Assembly (NCBI RefSeq): GCF_018343665.1
Contig: NZ_JAGYPM010000001.1
Location: 593,239 to 657,238 of the forward strand
Length of the DNA: 64,000 nt
From: Cytobacillus citreus
GTDB lineage: Bacteria > Bacillota > Bacilli > Bacillales > Cytobacillaceae
Direction of reading: 5' to 3'
In this document: piece by piece, positions 1 to 8,870 of the stretch
Numbering within the stretch: position 1 is the first letter of the stretch
Layout: each line of letters opens with the position of its first letter
The notes under the pieces: model-generated
What the model was told of the DNA's origin: nothing
Databases searched by the model: none
The model's input: only the letters and a program-made list of their open reading frames with translations
Translations under genes and position numbers: made by a program

Positions 1-3000
1 AGTCAGCTAAATCATTACGAGGCGCAAAAATGGAGGATATTATTTTTTCTGGAAGTGACTCGCGGAAGTCGTTGAACTATGCAGAGGTAACGCTCACTTT
101 AGATAATGAGGATCAAGGTCTGCCCATTGATTATAACGAGGTTAGTGTAACGCGCCGCGTATATCGATCAGGCGAAAGTGAATTTTTAATAAATAAACAG
201 TCCTGCAGACTTAAAGATATTGTAGATTTATTTATGGATTCTGGTTTAGGCAGGGAAGCCTTTTCAATCATAAGCCAAGGAAGAGTTGAAGAGATTCTTA
301 ATAGTAAAGCAGAAGAGCGGAGAACGATCTTTGAAGAAGCAGCAGGTGTTCTTAAATATAAGACAAGGAAGAAAAAGGCAGAAAGTAAGCTGACGGAAAC
401 GCAAGAAAATTTAAATCGAGTGAATGATATTGTATATGAACTTGAAAGTCAGGTCGAGCCTTTAAAAATTCAAGCTTCAATTGCAAAGGATTATTTAGAA
501 CAAAAGGAAGAACTTGAAAAAATCGAAGTAGCTGTAACTGTATATGAAATTGAGGATTTGCATTTAAAATGGGAGCAGTTATCACAAGACCTTGAGAATA
601 ATAAAGAAAAAGAAATAAAGCTTTCTGCAAGTCTTCATAATAAGGAAGCAAAAATTGAAGAATTAAGAGACCAAGCATCAGCTTTAGATGAATCAATAAA
701 TGATTTGCAAAATGTATTGCTGCATGCAAGTGAAGAGCTTGAAAAGCTAGAAGGCAGAAAAGAAGTCTTAAAGGAAAGAAAGAAAAACGCTGCACAAAAT
801 AAGGGGCAGCTTCAAAAAAATTTAGAAGAATACAAAGAAAAAAAGATTGAATTAAATGCTCAAAAGGATCATCAGTATTTGATTCAAAAGCAGTTAGAGG
901 AAGAGGCTAATCAGCTTAAAAACGAGCTAAAGGAAAAACAAGATCAACTTAATCTTTTTAATATAAATACAGAAGAAAAGATTGAATCGCTTAAAAGTGA
1001 TTATATTGAAGTATTAAATAAACAAGCTGCCTCTAAAAATGAACTTCAAAATATTGATCAACAGCTTAATCAGTTAGAAATGAGAAGCGGGAAGCTCGAG
1101 CAAGAAAATGATAATTTTATTCGTAATCGGAAAAGTATTATTGAACGGAAGCAAAAGATAGAATCACTTCTTTTAACCGCTCAAAAAGAGTTAGATGATC
1201 AAGTAACATTATTTCGCGATGATCAGAGAAGGCTAGAATCAGCAAAGGAAAACTATCAAAAGCAAGAAAAGACATTATACCAAGCTTATCAATACTTGCA
1301 AAAGGCAAAATCTAGACAAGAAATGCTTGAGGAAATGGAAGATGACTTTTCAGGATTTTTTCAAGGAGTTAAAGAGGTATTAAAGGCTCGCGGAGATAAT
1401 CTTCAAGGAATTGAAGGTGCAGTTGCTGAATTAATTCAAGTTCCAAAGGAATTTGAAACAGCAATTGAAACGGCGTTAGGCGGTGCTATGCAGCATATTA
1501 TTGTTGGAACTGAGCATGACGCGCGAAATGCCATTCAATATTTAAAAAAGAACTCATACGGACGGGCTACATTCCTTCCGTTAAATGTAATAAAAGGCAA
1601 GAGTCTAAGCACTAGTCAGCTCCAATCAATTCAACAGCATCCTTCTTTTGTCGGTGAAGCAGCAAAATTAATTCAATATGGCTACAAGTATAAGGGATCA
1701 ATGGAAAACTTACTAGGTAATGTTGTCATTGCTAAGGATTTAAAGGGTGCAAATGAATTAGCAAAGCTACTGCAATATCGTGTACGACTTGTTACTATTG
1801 ATGGAGATGTTGTGAATCCAGGAGGTTCAATGACAGGAGGAGCTCTAAAACAAAAGAATTCTTCCATTTTAAGCAGAAAAGGTGAGCTTGAAGAATTAAA
1901 AGTAAGAATAGTGGATATGGAATCAAAAACCTCTAGCTTGGAAACCCAAGTTAAATTGCTCAAGGAAGATATTAAGACGTTAGAAGCTGCGATTGATGAG
2001 CATAGAAAAAAGGGAGAAGAGCTAAGGTTAAAGGAACAGGCGGTAAAAGGCGATCTTCGCGAAGTAGAATTTGAAGAAAAAAGTATGAATGAGCGGTTAT
2101 CTCTGTATGATATAGATAAAGCTCAATTTTCGGAAGATAGAGAAAAACTATTATTAAGAAAATCAGAGCTATCAGCTTTACTTTCGGATTATCAGCTGCA
2201 AATCAATGAATTTGATAAAAATATTACGATGCTAACTGATCAAAAAAACATTCAACAAACTTCAAAAGAAAGTCTTTTATCAGCTATAAATGAGCTTAAA
2301 GTTATTTTTGCTTCGAAAAGTGAGCAGTTTAATCATGCGAAAGACAAATACGAAGCAATTGTTGTAGAATTGACAAGTATAAATGAAAAGTTAACAGTAA
2401 TAGAAGAGGATTTAGAGCTCTTATCATCTGAAATGACAAATAATTTTTCTGGCGAGCAGATGCTAGAGGATGCGGCGAATAAAAAGCTTCAAGATAAAAC
2501 AGTAACATTAAGCTTAATCTCTTCAAGAAGAGAAGAGCGCATGAAGCTTCAAACATCATTAGAAGATTTAGAGGTTGAAGCAAAGGAACTAAAGCGTCAG
2601 CACAAAGGAATGATTGAAGCATTAAAGGATGAAGAAGTTAAACTAAATCGACTTGATGTTGAGCTAGAAAATCGGTTAAACCATTTGAGAGAAGTGTATT
2701 TGCTTTCCTATGAAGCTGCAAAAGAAGAATATCCATTAATGATCCATGTAGATGAAGCAAGGAAAAAGGTAAAACTCATTAAGCTTGCCATTGAAGAGCT
2801 CGGAACAGTAAACCTTGGTGCTATTGAGGAATATGAACGTGTATCAGAAAGATATGAATTCCTGCTTGAGCAAAAAAATGATTTACAAGAAGCAAAGGAT
2901 ACGCTATTTCAGGTTATTGATGAAATGGATACCGAAATGAAGAAAAGATTTCAGCACACTTTTGAGGGAGTTCGCTTTCACTTTGAGTCTGTTTTTCAAT

Positions 3001-3416
3001 CATTATTTGGTGGAGGGAGAGCGGATTTAAAGCTAACCGATCCCGAAGATTTATTGAACACAGGTGTAGACATTGTTGCGCAGCCTCCAGGGAAGAAACT
3101 TCAAAATTTAGGACTTTTATCAGGTGGTGAGAGGGCTTTGACAGCTATTGCTCTCCTATTTTCCATTTTGAAAGTACGACCTGTGCCTTTCTGTATTCTA
3201 GATGAGGTTGAAGCGGCTCTTGATGAAGCAAATGTTTCTCGTTTTAGCCAATACTTGAAGAGATATAGTTCTGAAACTCAATTTATCGTTATTACCCATC
3301 GAAAAGGAACGATGGAGGAAGCCGATGTATTGTATGGGGTGACAATGCAAGAATCTGGTGTTTCTAAAATGGTCTCAGTTCGTTTAGAAGAAACAAAAGA
3401 GCTTGTGACTCAATAA
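1..3416 (+). CDS. smc: chromosome segregation ATPase SMC (5' end outside window)
   Basis: The reading frame is open from base 3, so the gene starts before the window. By comparison with roughly 1186-residue Bacillus SMC proteins, the first 45-50 residues with the Walker A loop are missing here. What remains shows the end of the N-terminal head, a long coiled coil, a hinge region near the middle (the glycine-rich block at about bases 1360-1860), a second coiled coil, and the C-terminal head with the signature LLSGGERAL and Walker B ILDEVEAALD. SMC dimers form condensin with ScpA and ScpB and organise newly replicated origins. ftsY follows 104 bp downstream, the usual Bacillus order. The call is certain; only the 5' end is unseen. 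Confidence 0.98.
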   Translation, partial: SAKSLRGAKMEDIIFSGSDSRKSLNYAEVTLTLDNEDQGLPIDYNEVSVTRRVYRSGESEFLINKQSCRLKDIVDLFMDSGLGREAFSIISQGRVEEILNSKAEERRTIFEEAAGVLKYKTRKKKAESKLTETQENLNRVNDIVYELESQVEPLKIQASIAKDYLEQKEELEKIEVAVTVYEIEDLHLKWEQLSQDLENNKEKEIKLSASLHNKEAKIEELRDQASALDESINDLQNVLLHASEELEKLEGRKEVLKERKKNAAQNKGQLQKNLEEYKEKKIELNAQKDHQYLIQKQLEEEANQLKNELKEKQDQLNLFNINTEEKIESLKSDYIEVLNKQAASKNELQNIDQQLNQLEMRSGKLEQENDNFIRNRKSIIERKQKIESLLLTAQKELDDQVTLFRDDQRRLESAKENYQKQEKTLYQAYQYLQKAKSRQEMLEEMEDDFSGFFQGVKEVLKARGDNLQGIEGAVAELIQVPKEFETAIETALGGAMQHIIVGTEHDARNAIQYLKKNSYGRATFLPLNVIKGKSLSTSQLQSIQQHPSFVGEAAKLIQYGYKYKGSMENLLGNVVIAKDLKGANELAKLLQYRVRLVTIDGDVVNPGGSMTGGALKQKNSSILSRKGELEELKVRIVDMESKTSSLETQVKLLKEDIKTLEAAIDEHRKKGEELRLKEQAVKGDLREVEFEEKSMNERLSLYDIDKAQFSEDREKLLLRKSELSALLSDYQLQINEFDKNITMLTDQKNIQQTSKESLLSAINELKVIFASKSEQFNHAKDKYEAIVVELTSINEKLTVIEEDLELLSSEMTNNFSGEQMLEDAANKKLQDKTVTLSLISSRREERMKLQTSLEDLEVEAKELKRQHKGMIEALKDEEVKLNRLDVELENRLNHLREVYLLSYEAAKEEYPLMIHVDEARKKVKLIKLAIEELGTVNLGAIEEYERVSERYEFLLEQKNDLQEAKDTLFQVIDEMDTEMKKRFQHTFEGVRFHFESVFQSLFGGGRADLKLTDPEDLLNTGVDIVAQPPGKKLQNLGLLSGGERALTAIALLFSILKVRPVPFCILDEVEAALDEANVSRFSQYLKRYSSETQFIVITHRKGTMEEADVLYGVTMQESGVSKMVSVRLEETKELVTQ

Positions 3417-3520
3417 TCCTAATAGGTATAAACGAAATCAACATTTCAAAAATAAAGGGAGCTGGCAGTTTTACTGTTAGCTTCTGATACATAAAGATTG
3501 AATATGTAGGAAGTGAAGAG

Positions 3521-4510
3521 ATGAGCTTTTTTAAAAAATTAAAAGAAAAAATTACGAAACAGTCTGATAGTGTAACTGAAAAATTTAAAGAAGGTCTAGC
3601 AAAGACGAGAGACAATTTCTCTAATAAAGTAAATGATTTAGTTGCTAGATACCGTAAAGTGGATGAGGATTTCTTCGAAGAGTTGGAGGAAATCTTAATT
3701 CAAGCGGATGTTGGTTTTGATACAGTAATGAAGCTAGTGGAAGAGTTAAAGCTTGAGGTAAAAAAGAAAAATATCCAAGATCCACATGAAGTGCAAAGTG
3801 TGATTTCAGAAAAGCTTGTAGAAATCTATCAAGCTGGAGGAAAGTCATCTTCTGAACTGAATATTCAATCAGATTCTTTGACAGTTATTCTGTTTGTGGG
3901 GGTTAATGGAGTAGGAAAAACGACAACGATCGGAAAGCTTGCCCATAAATTCAAAAGTGAAGGCAAGAATGTGCTAATGGCAGCGGGAGATACATTTCGA
4001 GCGGGAGCGATTGAACAGCTTGAGGTTTGGGGAGAAAGAGTCGGAGTGGATGTTATCAAACAAGGTGCTGGGTCAGATCCTGCAGCTGTCATGTTCGACG
4101 CGATTCAAGCAGCAAAATCCAGAAAAGCTGATATATTAATATGTGATACAGCCGGACGCTTGCAAAATAAAGTCAATCTAATGAAGGAGCTTGAAAAGGT
4201 AAAGAGGGTTATTGAACGAGAAGTGCCAGGAGCCCCACATGAAGTCCTGCTTGTACTTGATGCCACAACTGGGCAAAATGCGATGATTCAAGCAAAAACC
4301 TTTAAGGAAGCTACAGATGTTAGTGGCATTGTGTTAACAAAGCTTGATGGAACAGCAAAAGGAGGTATTGTGCTGGCCATTAGGAATGAATTGGATATTC
4401 CTGTTAAATTTATTGGACTTGGAGAAAAAATGGATGATCTGCAGGAGTTTGATGCAGAGCAATACGTCTATGGACTCTTTGCAGATCTAGTTGAAAAAGA
4501 AGAAGATTAA
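3521..4510 (+). CDS. ftsY: signal recognition particle receptor FtsY
   Basis: FtsY is the SRP receptor GTPase that docks ribosome-nascent chain-SRP complexes at the membrane. The 329-residue protein has a short charged N-terminal region, an N domain, and a G domain with the P-loop GVNGVGKTTT near residue 126, DTAGR near residue 208 and TKLDGTAKGG near residue 273. It lacks the long acidic A domain of E. coli FtsY, as is usual in Firmicutes. The ATG is preceded by a GGAAGTGAAGAG-type SD. A terminator follows, which separates it from the next operon. Its partner Ffh lies 12.8 kb downstream instead of next door. Confidence 0.98.
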   Translation: MSFFKKLKEKITKQSDSVTEKFKEGLAKTRDNFSNKVNDLVARYRKVDEDFFEELEEILIQADVGFDTVMKLVEELKLEVKKKNIQDPHEVQSVISEKLVEIYQAGGKSSSELNIQSDSLTVILFVGVNGVGKTTTIGKLAHKFKSEGKNVLMAAGDTFRAGAIEQLEVWGERVGVDVIKQGAGSDPAAVMFDAIQAAKSRKADILICDTAGRLQNKVNLMKELEKVKRVIEREVPGAPHEVLLVLDATTGQNAMIQAKTFKEATDVSGIVLTKLDGTAKGGIVLAIRNELDIPVKFIGLGEKMDDLQEFDAEQYVYGLFADLVEKEED

Positions 4511-4520
4511 GCAAAAATAT

Positions 4521-4558
4521 AAAAACAGCTGAAAAATTAATTTTTTCGGCTGTTTTTT
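4521..4558 (+). terminator. intrinsic terminator after ftsY
   Basis: A 13-bp A-rich stem (AACAGCTGAAAAA pairing with TTTTTCGGCTGTT, one G-T pair) with a TTAA loop is followed by a T run. It lies 10 bases after the ftsY stop and closes the smc-ftsY unit. Confidence 0.85.
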
Positions 4559-4643
4559 ATATTTAATGAAGGGTTTTTTATTTCTAGAACGTCTAAATAT
4601 ATGATAACTTATATCTATTTCTATAAAAGCTTAATAAATTCCA

Positions 4644-4669
4644 AAACTTTTTCCAATTCATTTCGTCTA
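4644..4669 (+). promoter_or_regulatory. candidate ECF-sigma promoter of the MoxR/VWA operon
   Basis: CAAAAC (4642-4647) and CGTCTA (4664-4669) are separated by exactly 16 bases, which resembles the TGAAAC-N16-CGTC pattern of Bacillus sigma-M/X/W promoters. The likely transcript start is about 30 bases before the 4705 ATG. A weaker sigma-A-like -10, TATGAT (4600-4605), lies upstream with a poor -35. This is pattern matching only; no other site in the gap is better. Confidence 0.35.
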
Positions 4670-4704
4670 TTAACATGGAAATTATTTGCCGGGAGGAGAT
4701 TTAG

Positions 4705-7092
4705 ATGCACAAAATTAGTAGGTTTGTCATCATCCTAATTTTAAGTTTAATCTTATCGATTAACTTGTTCCTCCCCATTGCTAAAGCAGATGGGGAGAAC
4801 ATTAACATCACACTTGAGGAAGGTTTTAATGGAAAGATTAAGATGGGAAAAGGATTCCCTCTGACGATTAAGCTTGATAACAGCGGAGAGGCATTTAGCG
4901 GGAATCTATTAATCAATTTTAATCCGTCATGGAACACTGGTGGTGCTATTTCAATAAAAGTTGATCTGCCTGCCAATAATTCAAAAACTTATCAAATCTC
5001 AATGCCGGGATTAACGGAGGATCATCCCTATTCATATCAGAATATTCCAACTGTTCAGCTTTATAAAGGGGACTGGAGAAAAGGGAAAACGGTTAAATTT
5101 AAAGGCGAAGATAAGATAAAGCCGAAATATATAGATATGAATGAGAATGTTATTGGTGTGTTAAGCGAAAACTTTGACCGTTTAAAAGAGCTAAGAATTC
5201 TACCTAATACACAGGTGCAATTGATTGAGCTGAAAAAAGAAGAGCTACCGAAGCAAACTTTAGGTCTCGAAATGCTAGATTATTTGCTTATTGATGAATA
5301 TGCAATATCTCAATTAGACGAAGAACAGCAATTGGCAATAAAGGAATGGATTGAAGCAGGGGGAGTTCTAGTTGCGGGTGCATCGCCTAATGGCAGTCAA
5401 TCATATGGGCAATTATACTCTTTGCTGCCAATGAAAATGGAGGAAGAGGTTTCAGTTTCTGCGGACTTTCTGCTAACTAAAGATAATGGGAAGAAACCTG
5501 AGTTCAGTGAATTAAAAATATTTACTGGTCCATTGAATGAAGATGCTATTATAGTTGATAAAAACGGCAATATTCCAACAACAGTAAAGAAAAACTTCGG
5601 AGAAGGCATGATTTTACAAACCGGCTTTTCCATTGGAGATGAGCCTCTCTCATCATGGAAGGGCTATAGCACATGGTTTGCAAATTTTATTAACGAGGCA
5701 GAAGTATCGAAGCTTAACAGTATGAAGTATGGTCCTGATTTTTATGGTTCACTTTATTGGGAGTTTGTCGAGACAAATGAATTTTTTCCTGCGAGTAACT
5801 TTTCAATCGGACAGCTCATTGGTTTATTAGGCGGATACATTATCATAATTGTTCCTGTGCTATATTTTGTCCTAAAGAAACTGGATAAGCGGGAGCATTC
5901 ATGGTGGATTATCCCTTCATTATCGATTATTATGGCTGCAATTGTGTTTGGTATCGGAGCAAAAGACCGGATTTCGAAGCCGCAGCTCAATCAATTAGGT
6001 GTCTATATGGCTGAAGATCAGCACTTAACTGGGCTGCAAGCATCAACACTATTATCGAATAAAAGTGGTCAATATACACTTTCAATTCCAAAAGGTCAAT
6101 TCAATGCCGTGACTAGTACACAGAATATGAGAAGCCTTGACCAAATGAGCGGAGCAATTTATGAGGAAAAGCGTAAAAACACTGACATCGTGTTCCCAGA
6201 AGTCGGATACTGGTCGTCTAAAACTATTTACGGGAAGGCTCATCAGAAAGTGGATGGTGGGTTTGTTTCAGATCTTAAACTAAAGAATAGCCAATTGACT
6301 GGAACGATCCAAAATGGTTTTGACTATGATTTTGAGGAAGTCTTTATTTGGTCAGGCAAAGAAAAAATAAAGCTCGGGAAATTAAAGAAAGGTGAGAAAA
6401 TTCAGGTTAATAAAAAAATTAATCTCTCACTGCTTACAAAGCCTTATGCATCTGGAGGACCAAACTTTTCCTATCAAAATACAGATATTGACAAAATGAA
6501 GCGTGAACGTTTAGAGTATGTTGCTTCAAATTTTATTTTTAATAGCAATAAAGAAAATGAGCCAATAATTGGCGGCTTTACTAAAGATGCAATTGTAGAC
6601 GTAAAAATGTTAGGTAAAAAGGAAAAACAGGATAATACAAATCTAATTCTCGAATCATTTAATGCAGAGCAAGAATTTTCTGGTGAATTTACTCTTAAAA
6701 ATGAAATGCTTAGTACAAATATTAATGTGATAAGTGGACGTATTGCTGAAAATATGATCAATGGATCCAATCGGGAAATCATGATTGAAGATGGAGAATA
6801 TGAATATATTGTCCTGTTGCCAAAGCAATTAGTAGAAAATCCGACGAAGTTAAATGAACTGACGATCAAGACGAATAATCAATTCATTCAATACTCAGTT
6901 TTTAACAGTGTGACTGGAGAATGGCTTTCTATTGATACGGATAAACCTAGTTTCACAATGAATGAAACAAATCATATTCAACAATTTGTAACAAAAGAAG
7001 GAGAAATTAAGATTAAGCTAATAAAAAATGCTAAGGGTGATCCTTATGTTCAATTACCGAATATCACAATAAAGGGGGAAGTGACACCGTGA
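4705..7092 (+). CDS. membrane-anchored exported protein of the MoxR/ABC cluster
   Basis: I do not recognise a named family. The 795-residue protein has a signal-peptide-like N-terminus (residues 1-28, ending near AKAD). A beta-rich extracytoplasmic region with a glutamine-amidotransferase-like segment follows (around residues 165-235, DYLLIDEY then WIEAGGVLVAGASP). Two membrane spans lie at about 370-390 and 400-418, then a long beta-rich C-terminal part. The architecture resembles large accessory proteins seen beside MoxR and ABC-2 exporters. A strong SD (GGGAGGAG) precedes the ATG. The stop overlaps the GTG of the ABC ATPase by 4 bases (GTGA), so the two are translationally coupled. It may be a substrate-handling or sensor subunit; that is inference. 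Confidence 0.7.
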   Translation: MHKISRFVIILILSLILSINLFLPIAKADGENINITLEEGFNGKIKMGKGFPLTIKLDNSGEAFSGNLLINFNPSWNTGGAISIKVDLPANNSKTYQISMPGLTEDHPYSYQNIPTVQLYKGDWRKGKTVKFKGEDKIKPKYIDMNENVIGVLSENFDRLKELRILPNTQVQLIELKKEELPKQTLGLEMLDYLLIDEYAISQLDEEQQLAIKEWIEAGGVLVAGASPNGSQSYGQLYSLLPMKMEEEVSVSADFLLTKDNGKKPEFSELKIFTGPLNEDAIIVDKNGNIPTTVKKNFGEGMILQTGFSIGDEPLSSWKGYSTWFANFINEAEVSKLNSMKYGPDFYGSLYWEFVETNEFFPASNFSIGQLIGLLGGYIIIIVPVLYFVLKKLDKREHSWWIIPSLSIIMAAIVFGIGAKDRISKPQLNQLGVYMAEDQHLTGLQASTLLSNKSGQYTLSIPKGQFNAVTSTQNMRSLDQMSGAIYEEKRKNTDIVFPEVGYWSSKTIYGKAHQKVDGGFVSDLKLKNSQLTGTIQNGFDYDFEEVFIWSGKEKIKLGKLKKGEKIQVNKKINLSLLTKPYASGGPNFSYQNTDIDKMKRERLEYVASNFIFNSNKENEPIIGGFTKDAIVDVKMLGKKEKQDNTNLILESFNAEQEFSGEFTLKNEMLSTNINVISGRIAENMINGSNREIMIEDGEYEYIVLLPKQLVENPTKLNELTIKTNNQFIQYSVFNSVTGEWLSIDTDKPSFTMNETNHIQQFVTKEGEIKIKLIKNAKGDPYVQLPNITIKGEVTP

Positions 7093-8024
7093 TTGAAATT
7101 ATTGATTTATCAAAACGATACGGAAATTTTACAGCACTTAATTCTTTAAATCTGCAAATTGAAAAGGGAAGTGTATTTGGGTTTGTTGGTCAGAACGGTG
7201 CAGGAAAATCCACCACCTTTTCAATTTTGGCTACCTTGCTGGCACCAACTTCTGGGACAGCCTATATTAATGGTTATAATATCCAAAAGGAGCCAAAAAT
7301 GGTTAGACGTCAGCTTGGCTATATGCCTGATTTCTTTGGCGTTTATGATCAGTTAAAGGCAATTGAATATTTACATTTTTATGGTGCGAGTTACGGAATC
7401 CCTTTAGCAGAAAGGGAAAAACTTATTCCACAATTACTGGATCTCGTCAATTTGGCGCATAAAAAGGATTCTTATGTGGATTTACTTTCGAGAGGTATGA
7501 AGCAGCGCTTATGCCTTGCAAGAAGCTTAATACATGATCCAGAAGTTCTAATCCTTGATGAACCTGCTTCAGGCTTGGATCCGAGAGCTCGTGTAGAAAT
7601 GAGGGAAATATTAAAGGAATTAAAGAATATGGGGAAAACAATTTTGATTTCGTCGCATATTTTGCCAGAACTTGCGGAAATGTGCGACACAATTGGCATT
7701 ATTGATCAAGGTAAGCTCGTTGCTGAAGGATCAGTAACAGAAATCCAAGCACAGTTAAAAGGTGAAAGGCTAATAATTGTTAAAACATATAGAGATATCG
7801 AAAAGGGCGTTTCCTTCTTTGAAGATGATCCGAATGTATCAAAATTAAAAATAGGAGATGAAGAACAAACACTAAGGTTTGTTTATAAGGGCTCAGATCA
7901 AGAACAATCAGTATTACTTAAAAAAGCTATAATAAATGACATTGCTATTACAAGCTTTTCTGAAATTGAAACCGATCTGGAAGATGTCTTTATGGAAATT
8001 ACAAAGGGGGTAGAGCTATCGTGA
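7089..8024 (+). CDS. ABC transporter ATP-binding protein (ABC-2 type)
   Basis: This 311-residue nucleotide-binding subunit has Walker A GQNGAGKST near residue 34, signature LSRGMKQRL near residue 134, Walker B LILDEPASGLD near residue 154 and a switch His in ISSHILPEL. The C-terminal 90 residues form the extension typical of ABC-2 exporter ATPases (CcmA/GldA-like). The start is GTG with SD AAAGGGGGAAG. It overlaps the upstream gene by 4 bases and the permease gene by 4 bases, so it is probably made stoichiometrically with both. The substrate cannot be read from sequence. Confidence 0.92.
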   Translation: MIEIIDLSKRYGNFTALNSLNLQIEKGSVFGFVGQNGAGKSTTFSILATLLAPTSGTAYINGYNIQKEPKMVRRQLGYMPDFFGVYDQLKAIEYLHFYGASYGIPLAEREKLIPQLLDLVNLAHKKDSYVDLLSRGMKQRLCLARSLIHDPEVLILDEPASGLDPRARVEMREILKELKNMGKTILISSHILPELAEMCDTIGIIDQGKLVAEGSVTEIQAQLKGERLIIVKTYRDIEKGVSFFEDDPNVSKLKIGDEEQTLRFVYKGSDQEQSVLLKKAIINDIAITSFSEIETDLEDVFMEITKGVELS

Positions 8025-8866
8025 AAAATTTTGTCATCAATCCTGTTTTGAATAAGGAGTTTAAGCTTCGCTTCCGTTCTTTTAAAAGCTTCCTCGGCAT
8101 TCTCTTTTATTTGCTTGCTCTGGGGCTCATAATTGTCGGTTTCGTTTTTATTGAGTCATTATCAAACACAACAGGATTTTTTAAGCCAGACCAAAGTCGA
8201 ACGATATTTATTATGCTTTCCTTTCTCCAGCTGGCATTAATCTTATTTATTACACCGGGATTAACAGCTGGTGTCATTAGCAGTGAGCGTGAAAGGCAGA
8301 CATTGAATATTCTGCTGACAACAACACAAAGCTCAGCAAGCATTGTTCTAAGCAAGCTAATTTCATCTTTATCCTACTTACTATTATTGATTGTTGCGAG
8401 TTTACCGCTTTATAGCTTTGTCTTTTTATTTGGCGGGATTTCTCCTGGCCAAGTATTGATAACGATTTCTTTTTATATGTTTACAATGCTTGTTTTTGGA
8501 AGCTTAGGCGTGCTTTTCTCAACACTCATTAGGAAAACGATTGTATCGATGGTAACGACATATGGGGTGACATTGTTTTTAGCGGGGGGGACAGCTTTTT
8601 TAACCATTATTTTTATGCAGTTTGCTAATCGATATGGATATTCAGCCACTCCTTCAACAAACCCGCTTCCGTATTTTACAGCTATGCTTAACCCGGCTAT
8701 TATCCTTTTCAGTACTTTTGAGCCGGATTTTATTAGGGAATTAACAACGAATACGGGAATAAAATTTCCGTTATGGATTTCATATTTAATATCCTACACA
8801 GTCATTTTTATAGCAGCAATTCTACTAAGCATAAAAAAGTTGCGACCGAACATGAAAAAAGGGTAA
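8021..8866 (+). CDS. ABC-2 type transporter permease
   Basis: This 281-residue membrane protein has about six predicted spans: residues 22-45, 62-82, 105-135, 140-165, 175-200 and 250-273. A conserved-looking stretch after the second span (TAGVISSERERQTLNILLTT) matches the ABC-2 permease family. The start is GTG, overlapping the ATPase gene by 4 bases. With that ATPase it should form an exporter, or an ABC machine that drives envelope work without classical transport, as proposed for Gld-type systems. The role beyond that is unknown. Confidence 0.9.
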   Translation: MKNFVINPVLNKEFKLRFRSFKSFLGILFYLLALGLIIVGFVFIESLSNTTGFFKPDQSRTIFIMLSFLQLALILFITPGLTAGVISSERERQTLNILLTTTQSSASIVLSKLISSLSYLLLLIVASLPLYSFVFLFGGISPGQVLITISFYMFTMLVFGSLGVLFSTLIRKTIVSMVTTYGVTLFLAGGTAFLTIIFMQFANRYGYSATPSTNPLPYFTAMLNPAIILFSTFEPDFIRELTTNTGIKFPLWISYLISYTVIFIAAILLSIKKLRPNMKKG

Positions 8867-8870
8867 GGGA

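Noticed and set aside
352-795. 147-codon minus-strand frame inside smc
   Set aside because: Antisense to the smc coiled coil, low-complexity Leu/Phe-rich translation, no SD; shadow of A-rich coding DNA.
4559-4704. Insertion boundary (att site or IS ends) for the MoxR cluster
   Set aside because: No direct repeats, tRNA or transposase remnants found at either flank; base composition looks like the neighbours.
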